Source: Eubacteriales bacterium
GTDB taxonomy: Bacteria > Bacillota_A > Clostridia > Lachnospirales > Lachnospiraceae
Length of the DNA: 9,664 nt
Assembly (NCBI GenBank): GCA_030527765.1
Contig: JAUNAE010000125.1
Location: 1-9,664, forward strand
Reading direction: 5' to 3'
Of this stretch, positions 1-6,054 are shown piece after piece. Every line of letters begins with the position of its first letter. Positions within the stretch are counted from its first letter, which is position 1. The position numbers were made by a program, and so were the translations under genes. The notes beneath the pieces were generated by a model. It saw nothing but the letters and a program-made list of their open reading frames with translations. It did no database searches and was not told the DNA's origin.

Positions 1-23
1 GCTTCGCAACTGCCGAACTCGCG

Positions 24-48
24 CGCGAATCTTCTTACGAGATTCGCG
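24..48. repeat. Short inverted repeat at the left edge
   Basis: CGCGAATC at 24-31 is repeated in inverse as GATTCGCG at 41-48 around a 9-base loop. It lies beyond the glf terminator in DNA with no supportable ORF. No T-run follows on either strand, so it does not look like an intrinsic terminator. It is embedded in TTCGC-rich sequence: AAGACTTCGC occurs at 53-62 and again at 135-144. The function is unknown. It may be a remnant of an intergenic repeat family or the end of a structured element cut by the window edge. Confidence 0.4.
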
Positions 49-84
49 ATTTAAGACTTCGCATTCTTGCGGGACTTTTACATG

Positions 85-115
85 AAAAAACTGACCAGGA
101 TGTCTCCTGGTCAGT
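85..115 (-). terminator. Intrinsic terminator of glf
   Basis: On the minus strand an 11-bp perfect stem (bases 115-105 with 100-90, ACTGACCAGGA pairing with TCCTGGTCAGT) encloses a 4-base loop and runs into six T residues. It lies about 60 bases past the glf stop codon. This is the classic Rho-independent arrangement and ends the glf transcript as a single-gene unit. Confidence 0.9.
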
Positions 116-174
116 CAGGTTCGCTATACACGAAAAGACTTCGCTATCATAGCACAAAATATAAGGAATTGCAA

Positions 175-1290
175 TTACAGAAGTTCTTTTGTCTTGGCAA
201 GAGCTGCAGCGATAACTGCATCCATATCATAATACTTATACTCTCCAAGACGTCCGCCGAAGATAACTTTTTCTTCTTTGTCTGCCAGTGCTTTGTACTC
301 TTCGTAGAGTTTGCCGTTTCTTGCATCGTTTACCGGATAATACGGCTCATCTCCCGGTTTCCACTCAGAACTGTACTCTCTGGAAATGACGGTCTTCGGA
401 AGATCATTTCCTTCATCATCTTTGCCGAACTCAAACCATTTATGCTCGATAATACGGGTCCATGGAGTCTCACGATCTGTGTAATTCACTGCCGCATTTC
501 CCTGGAAATTCGGTTTGTCCAGAAGTTCGGTTTCAAAACGAACAGAACGATACTGCAGTTCCCCGAGTTTGAAATCAAAGTATGCATCAATTGGACCGGT
601 GTAGACTACTTTGTCCGCCAGAGCGTCCAGAGCTTCTTTGTCTGCAAAATAATCCGTATTCAGACGAACCTCAATGCCTTCCAGCATATTGGCAACCATT
701 TTGGTATAGCCGCCCATTGGAATTCCCTGATACAGTGCGTTGAAATAGTTGTTATCAAATGTCAGACGAACCGGAAGTCTCTTAATAATGAAAGCCGGCA
801 GATCCGTGCAGTCACGGCCCCACTGTTTCTCTGTATATCCTTTAATCAGTTTCTCATAAATGTCCCGGCCTACCAGAGAAATTGCCTGCTCTTCCAGATT
901 CTGAGGCTCTGTAATTCCTGCCTCTTTGCGCTGCTCCTCAATCTTGGCTGCTGCCTCTTCCGGTGTTACAACACCCCACATTTTGTTGAAGGTGTACATA
1001 TTGAAAGGTAGGGAATACAGTTCCCCTTTGTAGTTAGCAACAGGAGAGTTTGTGAAGCGGTTGAACTCTGCAAACTGTGTTACATACTCCCAGACTTCAC
1101 GATTGTTGGTATGGAAAATATGCGCACCGTACTTGTGTACGTGAATGCCTTCCACATCCTCTGTGTAAACATTTCCGGCAATGTTCGGGCGTTTGTCAAT
1201 TACAAGAACAGATTTGCCGGCCTTCTTGGCTTCCCGGGCAAAAACTGCTCCATACAGACCAGCTCCTACAATAAGATAATCATAATGCAT
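175..1290 (-). CDS. glf: UDP-galactopyranose mutase
   Basis: A flavoenzyme that interconverts UDP-galactopyranose and UDP-galactofuranose in the cytoplasm, supplying galactofuranose for surface glycans. The 371 residues match the usual bacterial length of about 370-390. The N-terminal dinucleotide-binding motif GAGLYG (residues 9-14) binds FAD. HIFHT (57-61), YTEKQWG (152-158, with the family's substrate-stacking Trp157) and the C-terminal GRLGEYKYYDMD (346-357) are hallmark blocks of the family. The ATG is preceded by AAAGGAG at a spacing of 6 bases, so the start is secure. The gene has its own promoter and terminator and is therefore separate from the dlt operon just upstream on the same strand. 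Neither a galactofuranosyltransferase nor a polysaccharide gene is in the window, so the acceptor polymer is unknown. Confidence 0.96.
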   Translation of the reverse strand: MHYDYLIVGAGLYGAVFAREAKKAGKSVLVIDKRPNIAGNVYTEDVEGIHVHKYGAHIFHTNNREVWEYVTQFAEFNRFTNSPVANYKGELYSLPFNMYTFNKMWGVVTPEEAAAKIEEQRKEAGITEPQNLEEQAISLVGRDIYEKLIKGYTEKQWGRDCTDLPAFIIKRLPVRLTFDNNYFNALYQGIPMGGYTKMVANMLEGIEVRLNTDYFADKEALDALADKVVYTGPIDAYFDFKLGELQYRSVRFETELLDKPNFQGNAAVNYTDRETPWTRIIEHKWFEFGKDDEGNDLPKTVISREYSSEWKPGDEPYYPVNDARNGKLYEEYKALADKEEKVIFGGRLGEYKYYDMDAVIAAALAKTKELL

Positions 1291-1313
1291 AATAAACTCC
1301 TTTCAGGGTATGA

Positions 1314-1342
1314 GGCATCAGACTTTTTTCCTATCTGATACC
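1314..1342 (-). promoter_or_regulatory. Hairpin in the glf 5' leader
   Basis: In the RNA, GGTATCAGA (1342-1334) can pair with TCTGATGCC (1322-1314) to form a 9-bp stem with one G-U pair. The 11-base loop contains a run of six A residues. It sits between the predicted start of transcription near 1363 and the ribosome binding site at 1296-1302. It has no trailing U-tract, so it is not a terminator. It may be a stabilising 5' structure or a protein or translation control site. The role is inferred. Confidence 0.45.
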
Positions 1343-1369
1343 GGTTCTAATCCTCGTCACAGTGCCTTC

Positions 1370-1398
1370 ATTATAGCTCAGAAACCAGAGAACCTCAA
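1370..1398 (-). promoter_or_regulatory. Sigma-A-type promoter of glf
   Basis: On the minus strand TTGAGG (1398-1393) and a perfect TATAAT (1375-1370) are separated by exactly 17 bases. Transcription would start near 1363, giving a leader of about 70 bases before the glf ATG. The -35 box begins only 3 bases beyond the T-run of the preceding dlt terminator, so the two signals are packed tightly. The near-consensus boxes suggest fairly strong constitutive expression. Confidence 0.8.
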
Positions 1399-1401
1399 CT
1401 G

Positions 1402-1428
1402 AAAAAGCCCGGGGAATCATTCCCCGGG
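1402..1428 (-). terminator. Intrinsic terminator of the dlt operon
   Basis: On the minus strand a 9-bp perfect GC-rich stem, CCCGGGGAA with TTCCCCGGG, closes a 3-base loop and is followed by CTTTTTC. It lies about 70 bases past the stop of the small dltX gene. No terminator is visible between dltD and dltX, which supports dltX being the last gene of the dlt transcript. Confidence 0.88.
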
Positions 1429-1508
1429 TCATCATTTTCCAGAACATCCTTCCACAAGACACTGTTCCACTGAACCTCATTCCCAGAAACATCCTTTCTC
1501 AGAACTGA
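1419..1508 (-). repeat. Imperfect 45-bp tandem repeat in the dlt 3' region
   Basis: Two adjacent 45-base units on the minus strand (1508-1464 and 1463-1419) agree at about 27 positions. The core AAGGATGTT and an AATGA stretch recur exactly 45 bases apart. The first unit overlaps the last codons of dltX, and the second runs into the terminator stem. An overlapping reading frame translates as a 15-residue repeat (SVLRKDV and SVLWKDV), but I regard that frame as a shadow. This may be an old local duplication in the 3' untranslated region. Confidence 0.45.
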
Positions 1509-1660
1509 CTGTACACAAATGTCGGGGCACTGGACAGATTTGCCATCATGAAATACAGATACAGAACCATCAAAAGGAGATAGAATCCAAACACCTGCCA
1601 TCCGAAGGAGGTTGCTTTCTTCTCTTTAATTTTCTTTATAAAAGCTGTAAAGACTTTCAT
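1499..1660 (-). CDS. dltX: DltX, teichoic acid D-alanylation microprotein
   Basis: A 53-residue single-pass membrane protein. It has a lysine-rich N-terminus (KKIKEKK, residues 9-15, positive-inside), one hydrophobic helix at about 21-40, and a short outside tail ending in FVYSQF (48-53). That ending fits the FxYxxF acyl hexamotif of DltX and related MBOAT partner proteins. In those, the conserved Tyr (here Tyr50) is thought to carry D-alanine between DltB and DltD or teichoic acid. The ATG lies inside the end of dltD, giving a 35-base overlap in another frame. AAGGA sits close upstream, and an in-frame TAA three codons before the ATG fixes the start. Known DltX proteins are of similar size. 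In Bacilli the gene usually precedes dltA, whereas here it is the last gene before the operon terminator. The assignment rests on size, topology, C-terminal motif and context, all read directly from the sequence. Confidence 0.87.
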   Translation of the reverse strand: MKVFTAFIKKIKEKKATSFGWQVFGFYLLLMVLYLYFMMANLSSAPTFVYSQF

Positions 1661-2804
1661 TAATCCTTACCCATCCTTTCTTTCCAAGATGTACTCTATC
1701 CTCAAAGAAATACTTCGTGTATTCCTCACCGGAAAAATCTGCCACCTGGGCCTGATAAGAATCCGCCAGTGTGCGGATTTTGTCGTAGTAGGCCTGCCTT
1801 GCCTCCTTCGGAAATCCGGTATAATCATAATAGTATCCGTTCACCGGAAGAAGCACAAGAAGAGGCTCAATCTCCAGTTCCCGGCACACCTTAAGGAAAC
1901 ATTCCAGATCCTGAAACTCCGGTCCTGTCTGGTAACCCTTTCGAGCTTCTTTATTCATGTCTTTCTTCAAGTGAAGAAAGGACTCCAGTTTCTTGTAAAC
2001 TTCGTTATCAATATAGAAGGGATTCTGATTCTCAACAGCTCCCTCTTCCTCGGCCTGATCAAGAAGCATCTTCCAATCCGGTTCCTGAAGGGTGTCACCT
2101 GTTTCTGCCAGTTTTGTCACATTCTGCTTGTACTCCGGAGAAAGAGAGAGAGTCATCGTCTCAAACTGTTCTTTCTCACTCAAAAAAGAAAGCCGCGCCG
2201 ACACCGTTCTCTGCTCCCACGCAGTTCCCTGTTTTTTCCAGAGAACCTTCTCATAGAGTGCTGCTCTCTCCTTTGTTTTGGAATCTACAGACAACAGCTC
2301 CTCCGTACGGCCGGAAATATAACTCTTCGTCTCATCTGACAGCTTCTCGTTCTCCATTGCCTTTGCATAGTTGTTCTCCGAGAAACGGGAGGCATACGCC
2401 TGATCTACCACACCGGTCTTACGAAACCACTGGGGAGACAAAATCAATGCCGCCTTCTTACCTTCCACCTGGTCACCGATGGATGCCAGCGTCACCGCAT
2501 GTCCAAGTGACTGATAATATCCTGCTCCAATCAGCACCGGGGAAAAATCACTCCCTGCAAACATCTGTGAAGGATGATAGATCGTATCCGTCCCATGCTG
2601 AAACTCTGAAGAACCGAACACCGGCATACTGTATTCTCCGAGACTCTCCGTCAGCGCGTAATTCAACTGAGCTTTTCGTTCCTTCGTAACAACTCCAAGT
2701 GCACTGCTGTCATAATTTCTGTTTCCGGAGATAAACAAATGAATCACGCCTACGGTTACAAGAAACAATGCCAGAGCTGTCAAAAAGGCTTTTACTCTCT
2801 TCAC
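1626..2804 (-). CDS. dltD: DltD, D-alanyl transfer protein for teichoic acid
   Basis: A membrane-anchored extracytoplasmic serine-esterase-like protein that acts in the last steps of D-alanine transfer to teichoic acid. At 392 residues it is slightly short of the usual 400-425. One N-terminal membrane anchor spans about residues 5-25, followed by an outside domain. The nucleophile motif GSSE is at 64-67, and the partner DxxH is Asp369-x-x-His372 near the C-terminus, so the catalytic residues appear intact. The start is GTG, preceded by AAGGAG with 6 bases of spacing. It begins only 2 bases after the dltC stop, so translation is probably coupled. The last 35 bases overlap dltX, again suggesting coupling. 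Confidence 0.94.
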   Translation of the reverse strand: MKRVKAFLTALALFLVTVGVIHLFISGNRNYDSSALGVVTKERKAQLNYALTESLGEYSMPVFGSSEFQHGTDTIYHPSQMFAGSDFSPVLIGAGYYQSLGHAVTLASIGDQVEGKKAALILSPQWFRKTGVVDQAYASRFSENNYAKAMENEKLSDETKSYISGRTEELLSVDSKTKERAALYEKVLWKKQGTAWEQRTVSARLSFLSEKEQFETMTLSLSPEYKQNVTKLAETGDTLQEPDWKMLLDQAEEEGAVENQNPFYIDNEVYKKLESFLHLKKDMNKEARKGYQTGPEFQDLECFLKVCRELEIEPLLVLLPVNGYYYDYTGFPKEARQAYYDKIRTLADSYQAQVADFSGEEYTKYFFEDRVHLGKKGWVRINESLYSFYKEN

Positions 2805-2806
2805 TG

Positions 2807-3037
2807 TCAGCTCCTTGCTTCTGCAAGTGCCAGAATCTTCTCAGGAGTGTCAATATCCTCACGCTCCACCTCTGATGGAGAAATGACGATATCGAACTGA
2901 TCCTCCAGCTCAACGAGAAATTCTGCAAAACCAAGAGAATCCAGAAGACCGGACTCAAAAAGTTCGGTTCCTGTATCTTCCATAACAACGTCATCCTCAC
3001 AAATCTCTGCTAATAACTCTAAAATTTTTTCTCTCAT
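2807..3037 (-). CDS. dltC: DltC, D-alanyl carrier protein
   Basis: A small acidic carrier protein of 76 residues (family about 78). It is loaded with D-alanine by DltA on a 4'-phosphopantetheine arm and presented to DltB at the inner face of the membrane. The attachment site is Ser34 in LLDSLG (31-36), the usual DSL motif. The ATG is preceded by a perfect AGGAGG with 7 bases of spacing. The gene lies 28 bases after dltB and 2 bases before dltD. The strong independent ribosome binding site fits the need for more carrier than enzyme. A separate phosphopantetheinyl transferase must act elsewhere in the genome. Confidence 0.95.
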   Translation of the reverse strand: MREKILELLAEICEDDVVMEDTGTELFESGLLDSLGFAEFLVELEDQFDIVISPSEVEREDIDTPEKILALAEARS

Positions 3038-3065
3038 TTTTTATCCTCCTCAGATGATTCAATAT

Positions 3066-4226
3066 TTATAATCCAGCAATCAGCGCCACCAGCTTTCCGG
3101 AAAACAGGAAGAATCCGAACATAACAAGCTGCATGGTGACAAACCAGGAAAGAAGCTGATATCCTTTTTTGTTTTTGTTCCTCTTGTAGAATTTTGATTT
3201 TTTCTGATATACCTCGGTTCCCGCAAGAAGAAGGCCATGATAAAGACCGTACAAAATGTATGATACGGACACTCCGTGCCAGAGACCCATGATTCCCATA
3301 TTGACGAAGAATCCTACACAGGCTCTGTTCAGTCGGTTTCCGAACCATTTCTTCTTGGAACTGAACATGACAAATCTGGTAAATACAAAATCCCTAAACC
3401 AGTGAGAAAGGCTGATATGCCAGCGATCCCAGAATTCCCGAATATCTTTTGAGACAAAGGGCTTATTGAAGTTTTCCGGCAAAGCAATTCCCAGTATATA
3501 GGAACTTCCCACGGCCATCAGAGAGTATCCTGCAAAATCAAAGAACAGGTACAGTCCATAGGCGTAAGCATAGGCAATCCAAATGTACCAGGACGTTCCT
3601 GTCTCCAGAAATCCCATGACTTTGTAGGCTCCTGCTGCGATCACAACTTTGTAAACCGCACCCAGAAGGAACTTCCACATTCCTTTGCCCCACAGTTCCA
3701 GATACTCTTCTCTCGTATATTTCCGGTTCCAGTCCTCCAGAAAGCGGCGGCTTCGGTCAATCGGTCCGGAAGAAAAGCTCGGGAAAAACACAAGAAATGC
3801 CGCGATCTCCACAAAGGAAACTTCCTTAATCACCCCGTCATAAATCTCAATAATGATCTGGGCTACCCGGAAGGACAAGTAGGAAATGCCCACAAATCCA
3901 AAAATACTTCCCTTCCACAAAGGAGAGATCTTGCAGAGAATCAACGGCAGAAGCGACAGCACCAGAATGATGTGATACGTCCTTGCCACTCGTCCCTTCT
4001 CTTTTCGTTTCTTCATATAAAAGAGAATCAAGGCTTCCGACCATCCAAGGAACAGCAGCAGATAAACCGCCTCTCCCGGATGATTCCAGAAGATCACTCC
4101 CGCAAACAACAAGGACAGGACAAAGCCAAACCATTTCAGAGATTTTTCCAGATACCCAAGAATCAGTGCCGCAAGAAAAATCACTCCGAGACAGAGAAAG
4201 AAGGCCGTTCCCTCATAATAACTCAT
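3066..4226 (-). CDS. dltB: DltB, MBOAT D-alanyl transferase
   Basis: A polytopic membrane-bound O-acyltransferase that takes D-alanine from DltC and moves it through the membrane tunnel. At 386 residues it has about ten or more hydrophobic segments, and its length is close to the family norm. The conserved MBOAT block FWDRWHISLSHWFRDFVF (265-282) carries His270. The catalytic His317 sits in GLWHG (314-318), followed by a second YGLYHG (326-331). FSSGPIDRSR (151-160) and the FDFAGYS block (229-235) are also typical of DltB. The ATG overlaps the dltA stop as ATGA, so translation is coupled to dltA. It is the likely binding partner of the C-terminal tail of DltX. Confidence 0.96.
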   Translation of the reverse strand: MSYYEGTAFFLCLGVIFLAALILGYLEKSLKWFGFVLSLLFAGVIFWNHPGEAVYLLLFLGWSEALILFYMKKRKEKGRVARTYHIILVLSLLPLILCKISPLWKGSIFGFVGISYLSFRVAQIIIEIYDGVIKEVSFVEIAAFLVFFPSFSSGPIDRSRRFLEDWNRKYTREEYLELWGKGMWKFLLGAVYKVVIAAGAYKVMGFLETGTSWYIWIAYAYAYGLYLFFDFAGYSLMAVGSSYILGIALPENFNKPFVSKDIREFWDRWHISLSHWFRDFVFTRFVMFSSKKKWFGNRLNRACVGFFVNMGIMGLWHGVSVSYILYGLYHGLLLAGTEVYQKKSKFYKRNKNKKGYQLLSWFVTMQLVMFGFFLFSGKLVALIAGL

Positions 4227-5767
4227 TTGCGGTAACCCTTCAGACGATTGCGGTCTGCCTTTCCGTTATTCGTCATTGGCATCTGCTCCAGAAATACAAA
4301 CTTCTTGGGAATCATGTAATCCGGCAAATATTTCAGACATTCTTCCTTCAGACGAGCCGTTTCTGCCTTCTCATCCTCCGGAAACTCCTTCTCTACCACA
4401 AAGGCAGAGAGGCTTTTCACCTTGTCATCCCGCACATTCGGAAGTACCACTGCATGGGTCACTCCCTCCAGACGGCGAATGTTGCTCTCAATGTCCTCCA
4501 GCTCAATGCGGTATCCGTGAAGCTTGATCTGAAGATCGATTCTTCCACAGTAATAGAGCATTCCATCTATCAGATATCCCTTATCTCCCGTGTGATATCC
4601 TCTCGTCTTTCCGAGAACCTTATGCTCTGTCTCAAAAAAGGCTTTCTCCGTCAGTTCCTTCTGTTTGAAATATCCGGTACTCACCGTATTTCCCAGAATA
4701 ATGATCTCACCTTTTTCTCCGTCCTTCAGAACATTGCCCTGCTCATCCCAGATCTCAAGCACCGTCCCGGGCTTTGCCACACCAACCGGAAGGGGAGAAA
4801 TTTCCTCCGCCATTTTCTCTGTCACAAGAACTTCTGTCACAGCCACAGTCGATTCCGTAGGACCATACGTATTCATAATCTTTCCATTCGGGAATCGCTC
4901 ATGAAGTTTCTTCACCGTGCGATTTCCCAGAGCCTCACCGCAGAACAGGAATAATTCCAGATCCGGCAGAAGCTCCTCCTGAAAAGATTTCTCCGACAAG
5001 CACATATCTGCGAAAGACGGTGTGGATACCCACACATTGGCCCGGGATTCTTTCAGGTGATCCATAAGACTCCGGTAGTTCCCCTGCACTGATTTTTCCA
5101 GACAGTACAGCGTTCCTCCGCTTGCCAGGCTCGTATACAGATCCATCACCGACAGATCAAAGGAAAAAGGCGCCTGATTTAAAAATGTCTGTCCTTGTTT
5201 CCGAAGAGCCGAAGTCCCGAGTTCTACAGACCAGTCCAGATAGTGATTCAGGCAGTCCGCAGAAATCTGCACTCCCTTAGGTACTCCGGTACTTCCGGAA
5301 GTAAAGATGATATACCAGGTATCCTCTCCCTGCACCCAGCGTGTTTTTGGTACGAGGGAAATCTCACCGGAATCCGGATCCTTCTCACAAATATTCTTCA
5401 CATCATCCAGAGACAGAACTCTTTTTCCGGATGCCTTTGCCGGCATCTCTTCGGTCGTCAGAACAATCCCGGAATCCAGACATTCCAGAATCATCTCGAC
5501 ACGCTGATTCGGAACCGAACAGTCAATCGGGCAATAGGCTCTTCCGGACTTCACACAGGCAAGGAAGCACACAAGCATCCAGGGACTCTTATGTCCATAG
5601 ACCGCAACCGGTGCAAAATTCTCTCCTTCCTCTTCCAGAAGCCATGCCGCCAGTCTTTCGGAATCATTCCACAATTTTCGGTACGTAAGCTCCTGTTTTC
5701 CACAGCGAACCGCTGTTTTGTCCGGAAAATCCAGAGCATATCCACCGATAGTACTTAATATATCCAC
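4223..5767 (-). CDS. dltA: DltA, D-alanine--[D-alanyl carrier protein] ligase
   Basis: A cytoplasmic adenylation enzyme that activates D-alanine with ATP and attaches it to the arm of DltC. The 514 residues match the family (about 500-510). Motifs run in order: P-loop FTSGSTGVPKGV (155-166), Cys276 in FLFCGEAL (273-280, the residue tied to D-alanine selectivity in this family), NTYGPTEST (299-307), YHTGD (391-395), the hinge block GRIDLQIKLHGYRIE (408-422), and the C-terminal catalytic Lys503 in NGKADR (501-506). All key residues are present. The start is GTG, set by GAGGTG 5 bases upstream. An in-frame TGA at 5777-5779 rules out any longer form. It is the first gene of the operon. Confidence 0.97.
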   Translation of the reverse strand: MDILSTIGGYALDFPDKTAVRCGKQELTYRKLWNDSERLAAWLLEEEGENFAPVAVYGHKSPWMLVCFLACVKSGRAYCPIDCSVPNQRVEMILECLDSGIVLTTEEMPAKASGKRVLSLDDVKNICEKDPDSGEISLVPKTRWVQGEDTWYIIFTSGSTGVPKGVQISADCLNHYLDWSVELGTSALRKQGQTFLNQAPFSFDLSVMDLYTSLASGGTLYCLEKSVQGNYRSLMDHLKESRANVWVSTPSFADMCLSEKSFQEELLPDLELFLFCGEALGNRTVKKLHERFPNGKIMNTYGPTESTVAVTEVLVTEKMAEEISPLPVGVAKPGTVLEIWDEQGNVLKDGEKGEIIILGNTVSTGYFKQKELTEKAFFETEHKVLGKTRGYHTGDKGYLIDGMLYYCGRIDLQIKLHGYRIELEDIESNIRRLEGVTHAVVLPNVRDDKVKSLSAFVVEKEFPEDEKAETARLKEECLKYLPDYMIPKKFVFLEQMPMTNNGKADRNRLKGYRK

Positions 5768-5888
5768 AAATTCACCTCATATTATTCTGATGTACCGTTC
5801 CACCGTGCGACGTATTACGCATTTGAAGCGAAAACCTGCATCCGCTTTACTCAGACGGGGAACGCGCTGAGTGCATGATACCACCAGA
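5768..5888 (-). promoter_or_regulatory. Structured 5' leader of the dlt operon
   Basis: A leader of about 120 bases lies between the predicted start of transcription and the dltA GTG. It contains successive inverted repeats: ACTCAG/CTGAGT around a 12-base loop, AAGCG/CGCTT around 12 bases, and TGCG/CGCA around 8 bases. A TGCA on each side of the first could extend that stem and would compete with the second. No U-tract follows, so this is not a simple attenuator. No named riboswitch is recognised. It may tune translation or RNA stability. The structure is read from the sequence and the function is unknown. Confidence 0.4.
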
Positions 5889-5894
5889 TTCTCC

Positions 5895-5923
5895 ATAATA
5901 CAACGGACTTCATATAATCTTAA
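5895..5923 (-). promoter_or_regulatory. Predicted dlt operon promoter
   Basis: On the minus strand TTAAGA (5923-5918) and TATTAT (5900-5895) are separated by 17 bases, placing the start of transcription near 5888. A second possible pair, TTGTAT and TATCAT with 17 bases between, lies about 20 bases further downstream. The weak -35 box overlaps the TTAAG direct repeats, which fits a promoter that depends on a regulator. Confidence 0.55.
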
Positions 5924-5934
5924 GGATATTTAAG
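5919..5934. promoter_or_regulatory. TTAAG direct repeats, candidate response-regulator site
   Basis: CTTAAG-GATA-TTTAAG forms two half-sites exactly 10 bases apart, and can also be read as the inverted repeat CTTAA/TTAAG. The site overlaps the predicted -35 box of dlt and lies about 40-50 bases upstream of the divergent yfhO promoter. OmpR-family regulators bind direct repeats with a 10-11 base period. Streptococcal CiaR uses TTTAAG-N5-TTTAAG, one base wider. dlt operons are often controlled by such two-component systems. The regulator itself is not in the window. Confidence 0.4.
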
Positions 5935-5972
5935 AATTGAACGCAAAAAGGAGCCGTGAACTCCCACTTATA

Positions 5973-5981
5973 TGATATAGT
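5973..5981 (+). promoter_or_regulatory. Extended -10 promoter of yfhO-like gene
   Basis: TGATATAGT reads as an extended -10 element (TG-N-TATAGT). No good -35 box is found 16-18 bases upstream. Transcription would start near 5988, giving a leader of about 67 bases before the ATG at 6055. The promoter points away from the dlt promoter across the shared control region. Confidence 0.5.
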
Positions 5982-5988
5982 TATTTTA

Positions 5989-6020
5989 GAGCAGCTGCCA
6001 AAAGTATTGCTCGGCTGCTC
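5989..6020 (+). promoter_or_regulatory. Hairpin at the 5' end of the yfhO-like mRNA
   Basis: GAGCAGC (5989-5995) pairs with GCTGCTC (6014-6020) to form a 7-bp GC-rich stem around an 18-base loop. It begins at about the predicted first transcribed base and ends 20 bases before the AAGGAG ribosome binding site (6041-6046). There is no T-run after it. A 5'-end hairpin of this kind may protect the mRNA from decay. The role is inferred. Confidence 0.4.
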
Positions 6021-6054
6021 CTGAGAATACTATTCCCCCAAAGGAGTTCTTTCT

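Noticed and set aside
67..1011. A 314-codon plus-strand frame.
   Set aside because: It is antisense to glf, has a low-complexity, implausible protein and starts beside the glf terminator. It is a shadow of glf.
1395..1601. A 68-codon minus-strand frame overlapping dltX and the terminator, with a 15-residue internal repeat.
   Set aside because: It starts inside dltX, has no suitable ribosome binding site, and its stop codon lies beyond the terminator stem. The dltX frame has the recognisable protein. The repeat comes from the DNA duplication.
3983..4954. A 323-codon plus-strand frame antisense to dltA and dltB.
   Set aside because: It crosses the dltA-dltB junction on the opposite strand, with no ribosome binding site or family features. 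Both genes beneath it are intact.
5768..5830. T-box-like GGTGGAACGG in the dlt leader.
   Set aside because: The full T-box consensus is not matched. The leader is too short for a specifier stem, and no terminator/antiterminator pair is present.
5956..6024. A 22-residue plus-strand frame starting at GTG after AAAGGAG.
   Set aside because: The ribosome binding site is only 2 bases from the GTG, and the frame begins upstream of the predicted transcription start. No family is recognised.
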